This document shows, in pieces, positions 35,400 to 46,300 of a stretch of 64,000 bases of DNA. The notes below the pieces were generated by a model. It was not told the origin of the DNA and searched no databases. It worked only from the letters and a program-made list of their open reading frames with translations. The DNA is from Marsupella aquatica (Eukaryota; Marchantiophyta). A program made the translations under genes and the position numbers. The stretch's first letter is position 1, and each line of letters opens with the position of its first letter. The stretch covers positions 6,448,001 to 6,512,000 of the forward strand of contig OZ316894.1 of NCBI GenBank assembly GCA_973895155.1, written 5' to 3'.

Positions 35400-38300
35400 A
35401 TGCAGCCTGTGAAAGGAAGATTGCAGGGGTTGTCACATTCTGTGAATCCTTATGAGGAGGCCCGAAATCGGAACATAGAGCATAATGTCAGAATTATGCA
35501 TGATCTAGGACTGGGGCCAGACTGCAAGCTGATGTGTGTGTTGATATGTCTATTGCAAATTTGATTCAGTAGATGGAGTTGTCAGGTTCATGTTCTGTTT
35601 TTATATTCCAGATTGGTCTCATACTAGTATGGATCCTGTACATAAGTACTAGTGTTACGGTGTTGTAGATTCATTTTGCATGTATGTTTGATCTGCATTG
35701 GTGTATGTTGATGATTGCTTTGTTCCTTAGAGGCCCAACCACACATGTACAACGAGAGAGAGGAGAGCCTGCTTTGGTGAAAGGTACTTCAACTGAAACA
35801 TTGCCAAAGAGGAGGAGCTCTAGACTATCAGAAGTTACCAAGGTGAACATGGCAGAGTTTGGTGATGATGGCTATGGTTCTCCTTTTGAGTATGACACTG
35901 AGGATTCTGACATTGGAGGGTCAGAACCAGAGAGTGCACAACAGGTAATGCTTGAACTTCATCATCCTAATAGGAAGGGATCCTTGTCCCTTTTTCAAAT
36001 TATATGTTGATATGCTTACGTTGTCCATGATGTAGGTACAGAAACAAAATCGTGGTCCTAAGAAGACTGGGCCTGGTGGAGGTGGGCTGGTGAGATGTTG
36101 GAAAGACCCAAACACTGGACTCTTATATGAAAGTGAGTGGATTGTACTATTCTACTTTTCAGGTGTGTTTGGAAGTTGATATTCTACTTGGAAATGAAAT
36201 TAATTGAAGTGCTTTGGTGTTGTGTGTTTGTTTAGTGGTTCCATCAGCATCTGAAGGCAGATCAGGTCAATCTGATGTACTACATTCCAGAGGATCTTCA
36301 GGTAATACACAATCTGCTCGTCTGCATATGCAAGTACATTTGCTCAACTTTTCAATCATGTACATATTTTTTGATTGAATGCATGTGTGTGCATTGCAGG
36401 AGGGGCCTCTAAGATGCGCAGGGAACGAAGGCATGCTAAGAAGCAGTTTGATAATACTGCCAAACAACGAAGGGATTGCGGAGAGGTGCCCAAACACATT
36501 AAAGTGAGTATTGTACTTGTTTTGAATGTAGATTTAGACAAATCTGATCCTCTCTGTTGTTGTGTGTATAAATTCCAGAGTTATGATCTGACATTGTCTG
36601 TGAAATGCAGATTTATGACAATGATTTTGATGATTCCGATGGCAACAAACAATACTGGCTGGAGGAACTTCGTGGCAACGTACTCAGAGTCTTTGATGTA
36701 TCAAAGCCAAAATGGACTGATCATCCACAAGTTCATACAACCACAGTGTGGAATAACATGGCAGCTGAGTGGGAGTATGTGGGTGGGGAATTTATTAACA
36801 CCAAATTCCAGAGTCATTGTCATGGCATATTGAAGAGAGAGCGCCATAAAATGCATGTTTATTGGAAGAAAGTTTGCAATGAGGATCCAACCAAACCTGG
36901 GCCATCTGGTGTTGATCCAAAGAAATGGGCAGCTTTGGTATCTCATTTTACCAGTCCAGCATTGATATCTTTGAGTAAACAGATGACTGATAAAAGAGCA
37001 CGAGTGCAAGATACCTCTCACTTTGGAAGGGGAGGGCATGCTGCAACAGCAAAGAGAATGGTAAATTGTCTATCATTTTCACTATCAATTCTGTCTTGTT
37101 TGTGAATCTTGATGAAAATAGACTCTGTGATTTCTCATTCATTGTGTGTTTGAACAGAAGCAGAAGAGAGGATCAAGCCCAGGTATATCTGACCTGAAAG
37201 AAAACCATGGTAGTCAGGGTTCATTGCCAAAGGTGACAATGAGCCCATCATTGGCAAGTGCAGAAGGTCAGACTGGTAGTTTTGTGGGAGCAAAGGTGAG
37301 CCCATCATTGGCAAGTGGGGAGGGTAAAAGTGCTAGCTTACTGGGGCGAGGAAACAGACATGGATCAGCTGTGAGTATTGTCATACCAATTTGATTTGTA
37401 CATCATTCTCCATTTGACAGAGCTAGTGTTGTGTCGTTTGTAAGTTTGACAGTGAGACTGTTGTGTTGGTTTGTGGTTCATTTACAGACCCCACATTCAA
37501 AAGAAGAGATCACTGCCATTGGGGCTGTGAAATTGGATGTCGCTGAGTTGAAAGGCACTGTGAGGGAGTTGACAAACATGATGACTACGTGGATGGCACA
37601 TCACCCCAGTAATGCACAAGTTCCAACAGTTGTGCCTAGTCACAGTAAGTTGACTACAACTACCAAACAAGGTAGTAGAAAGCGATCTCTTACTTTTTCA
37701 GGCGATAATGAAGGTAAAATTCTCTATCATGTATACACTGTCCATTCAATGTAATTATTGTGATGTGTATATGTCATTGCATGTTTATAATGTTCTTGCA
37801 TGTTTTTAGTGTGATTATATGTTGCTGGTGTATACATGTTTGTTTATGCATTTCTTTTGTGTGTGTTTTATGACAGCATCTTTAGGGGAGCCTCCTGTGT
37901 CGCAGGGAAGACCAACTGACACAGCTAACAGTACTCTAAAGCAAACTGAATTGGAAGTGAACCTTTTGCCATCTAAGTTGCCCAAAGAAGCCATTTCAGA
38001 TGCCTTTCAGTTGCCAGAGGATAAGTCGACTCAGTTGACACCAGATGTAACCCCAGAATCATCTGAGTTGCCAAAAGAAACTCCCATTCCAAGTGAGCAG
38101 GATGACACTCCATCAACTAGAAAGGGAAAGAAGAAAAGGAAGAAAGGATCCTCAGCAAATGCATCACCTGCATAGAAGAAACCAATGCAGTCTCCTAACC
38201 CCGTTGCAAAGGTAAATGTGTGTTTGATTTGAGTGTTCTTCTATCTTTCAATTTCTGTTTATTGCATTTTTAACAAAATGTGTTGTTCACAGTTTGCAAG

Positions 38301-38553
38301 AGGAGATTTGGTGAAGATGAAGAGCGTTGTGGACAATTCCATGATAGTGGCAGAAGGTGAGGTGACAGGGCTGCCAGGAGAAGATAAGTTTCATTGTGCA
38401 GATTTTGAAAGCCCTTTCTTGCGAGTGCGTGTGATTGAAGTGTTTGTAGATGTGGCATTGCCATTTGCCAATTCAGGGGAGAACCAGTCTAAATTATCTG
38501 ATGTGAAAGGGATGAATGCCCTATGGAACTCTAGATTGCTTAAGAAGCAATAG
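35400..38553 (+). pseudogene. TNPA-like second CACTA protein with one nonsense codon
   Basis: Ten exons keep phase: 35400-35533, 35731-35944, 36036-36132, 36236-36301, 36400-36503, 36611-37060, 37158-37370, 37488-37713, 37877-38211 and 38293-38553, totalling 700 codons. The start shows the plant motif YEEARNRNIEHNVRIMHDLG. The sixth exon is a Transposase_24/Ptta-like domain (VWNNMAAEWEYVG, HCHGILKRERHKM, WAALVSHFTSPALISLSKQM). The eighth exon has a heptad-like segment (VKLDVAELKGTVRELTNMM). The last exon resembles the TNP1/En/Spm C-terminal domain (FARGDLVKM, VAEGEVTG, RVRVIEVFVDVALPF). Such proteins bind subterminal repeats and assist excision. TAG at 38173-38175 is in frame near the end of exon 9 and fits CAG to TAG, removing the C-terminal domain. 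Confidence 0.8.
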
Positions 38554-39616
38554 AAATAGCACTCTATCAAGAAACAATAGACATGATAGAATGACAACTC
38601 TGTTTTTCTATAAACATGTAGAGTGATTGGTATGTCAGGTTGTAACAATTGACAATCTACTATTATTGATGTCAATGTAATTTTGTTTCATAAATTTGCA
38701 TTGAGTTCAATATTTACCGTGAGACTTATGAAGGTATCTTGTATGAATATCAATTGGATTTGTGATATATATCGAATGTTTCTAAGTTAAGTTTTCATTC
38801 AGCAAATCTATTGAATGGCTTTGTAATGTATGATTTTTGATTGACATGAAGTTTTATCTATCATGATCACTTAAATTTGAATTTCTCCAAATCATTGAAT
38901 ATTTCGTCTGAATGACTGGCTAGAATGACTGGCTAGAATGACTGATGTAATGGTCATTATTCACAAATATCTTTGTGACCAATATGACTCAACTCTGGTC
39001 ATTAAAGACATAGACTAAATGATTCAAAGAATGACATATACAATGACCTTTCTCATGGTCATTATAAACAAGTCCACTATGACTCACTTTATGTCATTCA
39101 AGACATGTCATTAATGACTAATGTGTATCTTTACGCGTCTTCTCCCAATTGAACCACGTGTCTCAATATGACTTGTTTATACTGTAGTCATTTTGGACAC
39201 GTCCAAAATGACCCAAATATATTGCCAAATGGTGAATCCTCTTTGAACCACGTGTCACTATTTGATTTGTTATATAATGTACGTCATTTTGGACAAGTCC
39301 AAAATGACCAATGTTATTTGTTTTTTATTGCCACGTGTCGTTGTGTGATTGGGTACGGGGACCATCGACGGTCAACGGTAATTGACCGTCGATGGTGATT
39401 TGTGTTGTCATTTTGGACCGTTCAACATTTATGACCATATCATAAAAACGGTCATTTAGGATAGTATGAAATGACCACATGTTTTTAGCGTCATTTGTCC
39501 AAAAGGACCGTGACCAAAATGTCCGTTGTGACGCGTCTGGAAAGACGAGAACGATTGCGTCATTGTTTTGTTAAAAAGACCTGATTAATAGTCATTGTTT
39601 CGGTCATAAAATACAT
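38554..39616. repeat. Right subterminal region of the CACTA element
   Basis: After ~350 bp of AT-rich 3' sequence, AATGAC/GTCATT motifs are dense from about 38910 to the end in both orientations. Two perfect inverted repeats (39187-39212 and 39283-39308) share a ~96-bp duplicated setting beginning GAACCACGTGTC. A 15-bp perfect stem with a 6-nt loop lies at 39361-39396. Confidence 0.9.
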
Positions 39617-39631
39617 TGTTTTCTACTAGTG
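39617..39631 (-). repeat. CACTA right terminal inverted repeat
   Basis: Read on the minus strand this is CACTAGTAGAAAACA, followed on the + strand by target copy AGT at 39632-39634. Confidence 0.95.
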
Positions 39632-40196
39632 AGTACTGCACTCTAGGCCCATGGGCCATACCCGGGGCCATACCGAGTCACTATTTGCAACACAAGTTCT
39701 GCCTATCGCTCAAGTAGCTCCATAACAATGAGCCTAAGTTCAATCCTCCTATCCAAGCAACACTACTTTGGATAGAGTGTGCAACATTCAGACTAACCTA
39801 ACCAGTGTGTGACTACGGTTAGCCCTAGGTAACTATAGTTACATTTGTAACACCTAAGAGTAAATGCCTAACATCATTAAGCTTGTAACTTCATCTCCAT
39901 TTGGTTTTCATCACATTATAAGTGAACTTTCACTGACTTTGCACTGTTCACTGCCACAATACTGTCCATAAACATTCATCATGAGTTGACAGTGTTCATA
40001 AACATTCCTGGTGTCTCTATCCCCTGTCATACTGAGATACTGCTACTTGTGTTTGTGTAGGATTATCATGTTTTCCCTCAGCTTATTCATCCCAACCCCG
40101 GTTTAACCTGACGGGCAAGTTGTCGGCTTGCCGGGCATGTAAAACTGTCAAATGACGGCCCCAAAATGGCCAATTTGACGTATATTCCCTGTTATT

Positions 40197-40460
40197 CTCC
40201 CGAACTCCCCCGGTTCCCGACCCGGCCTCCCGCGTCCTCCCGAACCCCTCCCGGACCTCTCCCAAACCCTTCCCCGGCCTCTCGGATCCTCCCGAACCTG
40301 GCCCGGACCCGGCCTCCCAAACCCCTCCCCGGCCTCCCATATCCTCCCAAACCCGGCCCAGACCCGGCCTCCCGAACCCCTCCCCGGCCTCCCGGATCCT
40401 CCCGAACCCGGCCTCCTGAACCCCTTGCTGGCCTCCTGGGTCCCCCCTCATACCCGGACC
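40197..40460. repeat. C-rich minisatellite
   Basis: About 260 bp of variants of CCGGCCTCCCGAACCC, with the + strand almost free of G-runs (strong C versus G asymmetry). Flanks at about 40090-40190 and 40470-40560 share GGTTTAACC/GGTCAAACTGGG- and GACG(G)CCCCAAAA-like words, so it may sit inside a small degraded element. The Pro-rich frame it opens is a composition artefact. Confidence 0.75.
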
Positions 40461-41599
40461 GACCCCGATTCTGGGAGACCGGGTTTCAGGTTTTCGGTTT
40501 GACGCCCCAAAAAGCCCAGTTTGATGGGCAAGGTCAAACTGGGATCCCAACACTAGACTTGTACGTTATCTCATAATTGCAACTTTTACTCTATTGGAAA
40601 AAGTATCTACATTTACCCTTAACAGTTCACGCACCCATATGTACAACACCCTTAGAGACCTCATTGTACTGACTTAAAGTGGAAAATGGTCTGGGAGAAA
40701 CGGGAAGAAGGGTCCGCCTTGCATAAAACACTATTGCAAGTCGTGGCTGGTTTCTTGTTCACCTTGGACATACTGCAAATTGTGGGCTCTGGAATTTCTC
40801 TGCATCTTCAAGTACCATGGTGGAAAAAGTGCCTGGTGACAGCTTTATGTTTGACTGAACAAATTGAAGTGAGTTGTGGTGAGACCTCCAAATTAAAAGA
40901 TGTGTCTCAAGGTAGGGTAGTCCAACATGTTATGACCATATTCCTGGCAATATACAATAAACATATGAAATCAAGAAGATAGAGATTATAGCATGAGCAA
41001 AGGTGATTGAAGGAGTCCACTCAGTAGCCAAGGAAGGGAGACAAAGGAACATTCATGAGGAAGATTGTGACAAAAAGGGGCTTTGGTGAAAGCTAGGCCT
41101 GGTGTGAGATACATCATTCCCATAAAATCAGATGCTTTACTTCACACTTCCTAATGTCTCATTGCAGCATCTCCTGATCACTTTGATGTGAGTGTGGAAA
41201 CCTTATACAGTCAGGGTGGCTCTGCAATATGTTGCACTTGTGACTTATTTTTACCTATGCAATCTGAGGGACATTTCTTATTCTAGATAGCCTCCAGACC
41301 CAGAATATTTTGGAATGAAATTCAAGTAAATGTAGATCACTTGAGGTTCTCACTTGAGTGAAGGAGCCAACATTTGGAAATGTTTTGGATGTTCTAAGAT
41401 TGTAAACAAAATAAGCACTCCATGTATATCAACATTAACTGGGCCCAGTACTTGCGATGTAAGATCCTTAAATACCACACCTAATTGACCCAGTGTTCTT
41501 ATCAAATCAATTGGAGCCTTTCACACTCATTATATTATCCAAATTTAATCTCAAATTGAATAAAAGAGTACTAATAGGCCCAGGCCAGTGTTTCTTTTA

Positions 41600-41830
41600 G
41601 TGGAAAATTTTGCCAAATTCCACCTCCCCAAAACGTTTTTGCCCACTTTTGGCAAAAATTTGTTAGTATTTTTCTGTCTCATTAACCAGTGTCCCACCTA
41701 ATCACAAAGCCCCATTAGCCAGAATCTAATGATCACCCTTAAATCTAGGGAGATCTGATGGCCAAGAAAGTAATCAAATAAGAAAATATTTTGAGCATCT
41801 CCTCCTTCACACACTGAACATTCGCCACTC
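41600..41830 (-). repeat. Inverted copy of the MOS2-upstream repeat
   Basis: The complement of 41700-41780 reads CAGATCTCCCTAGATTTAAG followed by a GATTCTGGCTAATGG-like block, matching units at 57121-57680. Divergence is moderate. Confidence 0.6.
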
Positions 41831-42036
41831 TAGCGAAAAAAACAAAACACTTAAAAAATAGGCTGGCACAGGCCTTGGAAAGCCACACTAAGCCAAGGTT
41901 TGCATTTATGGATTGTGCACTTATACAGCAGCGACTGTAATCCTAATGGACATTATTCGCGCGTATCATTAGCGTGCGAGTGATAACTCTGATCTGATGA
42001 CCGTTTAACGAACAGTGACGGACTTGACGGCCGAGC

Positions 42037-42046
42037 TTGGCGGGAA
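42037..42046 (+). promoter_or_regulatory. E2F-type site, distal to CDT1
   Basis: TTGGCGGGAA fits the TTSSCGSSAA E2F consensus exactly, 1.3 kb upstream of the CDT1 ATG. Plant CDT1 genes are known E2F targets. It may lie near the start of a longer CDT1 leader. Confidence 0.45.
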
Positions 42047-42204
42047 TCGCAGCGATAGGTGCATTGTGGCGCGAGAGGCGTACTGCTCTGCCTCTCTCGT
42101 TGTACAGTAATGTTGCTGCACGAGTGTCACCTCCGGTTCTGAGCTCTCTTCTCTTCTCCTCTCTGCTCTCTCACAGCCTCACTCTTTGGGTGCGCTCGCT
42201 TGAA

Positions 42205-42545
42205 TCAGCTATTCGTTTGGAACTGCAATAGTTGGTTCCGGCGTTTTGGGTGCCCTCGTTTGATACATGTATCCGTTTGCAACTGCAGTAGTTGGTTCAA
42301 GCATTTCGGGTGCTCTCGTTTGATACATGTATTCGTTTGCAACTGCAGTAGTTGGTTCAAGCATTTTGGGTGCTCTCGTTTGATACATGTATTCGTTTGC
42401 AACTGCAATCGTTGGTGAAAGCATTTTGGGTTCTCTCGTTTGATACAATTCGTTTGCAACTGCAATCGTTGGTGAAAGCATTTTGGGTGCTCTCGTTTGA
42501 TACATGGATTCGTTTGCAAACTGCAATACTAGTTGGGTCAAGCAT
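42205..42545. repeat. 60-bp tandem repeat upstream of CDT1
   Basis: Six diverging copies of a ~60-bp unit containing TCGTTTGATACATGTATTCG and TTGCAACTGCAGTAGTTGG, with CATTTTGGGTGCTC between them. The period is a multiple of three and few stops occur, so frames stay open on both strands. I do not call a gene. Confidence 0.9.
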
Positions 42546-43256
42546 TCTGTGGAAGCTCAGCATATTGTCTGAGCTCAGCTTGTAAGACTCTGCCTCGTTC
42601 GTTCAAGTCGTTCGCAACCAGGTCGAACCATTTTCTCAAGCTGGAGCAAAGAAATGTCAGCTCGATCTACTCACTGCTGTGTCGGTTTTTTTTATGCTTC
42701 TACCAATGTTGTAACCGAGACACGTCGTAGGTTGAAGCATTTTGTCGAAACTCAGCAGAGAAAGATTAGCTTTTCAAAGAATCTCTATGCGCACGAGCTC
42801 TTCGGGCATTCAGTGATCTTTGAATTTGGCCTATCAAATTTCTGCAGCGATGGCTCCTGCAGTTGAGATCATTGTCTCTGCTGCAATCGGGACTCCCGGT
42901 TATAATCGTCTAACAAGAAACTGACATAAATTAAGAATCCTGCCCGGGGTCTTCCCCTGTCCGGTGCCATTTTTCTTTTTGGACAAGGGCCCTGCGGACG
43001 GACGGATGGCTGACATGTTTGTTCGGGAGAGCCCTTACTTCGCTCGGGAATGTTCATGCCTGAATAGCACATTTGGGTTGCACTTATCCGATTAATGTGG
43101 GTCTCACCTTTCTGATCACCGCCGACTTCGACTTCGTGCTACGAATCGCACAGCATTGTGATTGGAGGTCTCTTTGTAACGTAAGGCTCTGTATGTCTTT
43201 TCTCGACCTGTGGAACGAGGGGATGGTTGGAAATGCTAGGACGGAAATGCGTTGGA

Positions 43257-43266
43257 GGGCGGGAAA
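43257..43266 (+). promoter_or_regulatory. E2F-type site immediately upstream of CDT1
   Basis: GGGCGGGAAA, complement of the canonical TTTCCCGCCC, ends 57 bp before the CDT1 start codon. The position suits S-phase control of a licensing factor. Confidence 0.6.
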
Positions 43267-43323
43267 TGACTAACTAGCCTGGTCGTGAGCCGCATTGTGC
43301 TTGAGGCTGCCGTCAGTTGAAGA

Positions 43324-46300
43324 ATGACGGCGCAAGAGAACGAGGTCGTGGCTGTCGGAGCTGGAGCAGAAACAGAAGCAGCCACCAAGCGCAATGCCGG
43401 GAATGGAAAATCAGCTCAACAACTCCTTAGCTTCCGAAGTAGGAAGCTGCTTAAGAGTAATGTGTCGAAGGGAAGTGCTGCGAATAACGTCGGCAAGCGA
43501 GCAGCAGCAGCAGTAGTACTCTCTTCGACGACTGAGTTGAGCCAACTTGAGCGGAGTGGAACCCATTCCAAAGAACTTCAAGCCGAGTCAGCCTCAGCGA
43601 AGGCTCGCCGACCATTGTGGGATCCGAGGAGGATTGAGAATGATTCAGCGAAAGCTCTAACTGGATCAAGTTGCCAGCAGTCTACGAAAGTGGAACGAAA
43701 TTTGCCCATCAAGGATGAGCAAGTGGTCGAGGACTCATTGCAGAGCGACGATGGAGTGGCGGTGGCACCATCGAAACAGCAGCTGAAGGCACCGAAGTAA
43801 ATGTTTCTCTTTTTCATCTTTGGGAGCGTTTCAATAATATTGAATTGTGGTGCTGGTTTTAATAGCGAGCAGGCTTTTTAAAGTCTTCTTATCCATTCCA
43901 ACCGTTCCTGCAGATTCAAGCTTCTGGAGACATTTTATGAAAGCCTGGAGGCGGCTTGTTGTCTACTCCGGATTCGGCGCCAAATGTGCACTTTCAGAGC
44001 AGTGTGCAAGATCGTCGAGTCAATGAGCAAAAGGTAACAATGTCACCGTTTGCTTGGTTTTGCCCAATTCGATCTTGGTCATAATTCATAAGATTGGCAG
44101 GGACGTTCTGTCTGACTATGCCCATATTTAAATTCGTAGATCTGTGCATTTGTGAGCATTCTTGGGTTCAAATTGGCCAGTATTTGCTAACTAGACTAGG
44201 AACTGGCTCCTCCTTGTCTAGCTTCTGCATCGTAGACGTGGTGTGAACTCGGCTTTAAGCTTAGGACTGCGTCGGCATCCATTTTCCATTGATGTCCTTC
44301 TAACTGATTCCCTCCCGCTTCCATGTTTGCCCTTCATCTCCTCGCCGCCAGACGTTTCCTTCTGAAGCATGTGGCTCAAATCAAGCACATTTTCTCCGAA
44401 GTAGTGCACTTGGAGTATGTGCGTTGTCAAGATCCAGACAGCTGGGGAGAAAGATGGGATCTGCGCATCACCCTTTCACCACTTTCTTCAGATTGTGCTC
44501 ATACCAGTAGCCCCTTGAAAGGGTCAGCCGGACAGACTGCACAAACCATCAGGCGGAGGAAAGAGTTTCATGCTCGGCTTTTGAATTTCGAGAGCTCCAA
44601 TCCTGAGGTTAGTTAACTCCAACACAGTCAAAACGAGGACTCGGTTAGCGTTGTTTGCCATGACATACGTGGGGCCCTTCGATTAGATATCATACTTATT
44701 ATACTCTCCCTAGATGGGAGCAAACGCCATTTCGTTATCTGGCTTGCTGGATGCGGCGGGCTCTTTCTTGAGTTTTGAGATTTCTTGTACCGTCTTTCCT
44801 ATCGATTTTTTTTTAAGAGAATTAAAAATCACTGGCTCGGTGAAATATTGTCACGACAGGAAATGCCTGCCGTAGTATTGCATGCCCTGTCTGTTCCGAT
44901 TTCTTCTACATACAAATTTAAGTCCCAGTTAGTGGGCTGAAGTATCCAACATGCTCAAAACTGCAACTGGAAGTGATCTTCAATACAATGTGACTTGGTG
45001 AATCTTCGATCACATATTTCGAATTGTTTGAAAATTGAAGGTCTCCGTTTTTGGTGTTGCAGGATGCTGACATTCCCTTGGAACCACTTCCGCGACGACC
45101 CAACTCTTCGACTTCTTCTTCACTGGTAGCCTCACCTCCAAGAGATCGGACGTCGGAATCAAATCTTAGTGTTCAGGGTGATATCCCGGAATCCTCCGCA
45201 CAACTCCCTGCTGCTGAGCCTCTTTCCCAGATTCCGACGGGAGAATTTGAGTTCTCGATAGTGAAGCCTTCTCATGGCCGTGATGCTGTTGAGTTGGCTG
45301 GAACGTCGCATTTTTTCCCTTCTTTCAGACCTTTCTACTCAGGCATTCAGACAGCTCAGATTGTTGATGGCGTCGCTGTGAGGCGTTCGGAAGTTGAAAA
45401 GAGTTCTGGATCTGTGCCACTTAATTCTCACTTTCCGGCCTCATTTAGGCCCTCGTTTTCAGCCAGGCCAGCATCTGAGGCTGTCGACGGCCTCTCGAAG
45501 ACACCGACACCTGAGGAAAGCCTCGTTGCATCCTGTTGCGAAGACAAGCGCCACGAGAGTCGTGTTGAATCTCAATTCGATTCCAGCGGTGGAGTTCTTC
45601 CTTCGAGCTCCGTTTCTGGCAATCCCTCTGGTCCCCTTCCACCTTCCACACCAGTTCTGATGGTCAATCCTAATAAGCTGCCATCTGCTTCTGCCAAATC
45701 TTCTAGCCCATTTCCACCATCTTCGTCAGTGCCGATTTTCAATTCGAAGGAACTGCCATCTCCTTCTGCCAAATCTTTACATCCCTCTCTACCTTCCACG
45801 CCAATTCCCAATGCCAAGTCTAAGGCACCACCATCTGGCAGCACTGACAAGAGCTGCGCCGAATTGCAGCTTGGTGATGTTCCTGTTACCCCTGTTCCGA
45901 TTCACACGCCTCCATTCCAAAGTCCAATGGACAAAATTGTCTCCTCAAATCAAGAGTCTTCCAACAAGAGCCCCTGTGAGATTCCTCTAACGAATTCGTT
46001 AAGGCACCCAGTGCCCCCCAAAAGTCACGGAATTATGAGATCCCTCAGGTTTGCGAGTCCGGTAAGAGGTTCTCCTCCAGTGAAGGCTGACGACTCTGAT
46101 AACTCTAGAAGGACTAATTCACTAAACCTGGAAAGTTGCTCTGTAGACACTCCATCGTCAGATGGCAGCCGTTTGAAGTCTGTCCACACATCTGTATCTA
46201 CTCCATCTAGCAGTGCCCATATTCCACCAGGAGCTCCCGAAACACCGAGCCTTCTAACCCCACTTAGGTCAGCTCATACCAAAGAAATCTGGTACTCCCC

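Larger units (their letters stand above)
21517..39631 (+). mobile_element. Complete 18.1-kb CACTA (En/Spm) transposon
   Basis: The left end reads CACTAGAAGAAAACA (21517-21531). The right end, read inward on the minus strand, is CACTAGTAGAAAACA (39631-39617), one mismatch in 15. Over 30 bp about 24 positions agree, including a shared TTTATGACC. The trinucleotide AGT flanks both sides (21514-21516 and 39632-39634), the 3-bp duplication expected of CACTA elements. Inside, on one strand, are subterminal motif arrays, a satellite block, a PHD gene, a TNP2-type transposase gene and a TNPA-like gene. CACTA elements move by cut-and-paste: TNP2 is the catalytic transposase, and TNPA-type proteins bind subterminal repeats. 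Both transposition genes carry nonsense codons, so this copy is probably not autonomous. The preserved duplication and intact splice phases argue for fairly recent insertion. Confidence 0.95.
39635..42036. other. Intergenic between the CACTA element and the CDT1 upstream region
   Basis: No gene recognised. Holds the C-rich minisatellite (40197-40460) and an inverted copy of a repeat found upstream of MOS2 (41600-41830). Open frames at 40166-40576 and 40686-40982 have no supportable identity. Confidence 0.55.

Noticed and set aside
40083-40576. Pro-rich and Gly-rich frames on opposite strands
   Set aside because: Generated by the C-rich minisatellite.
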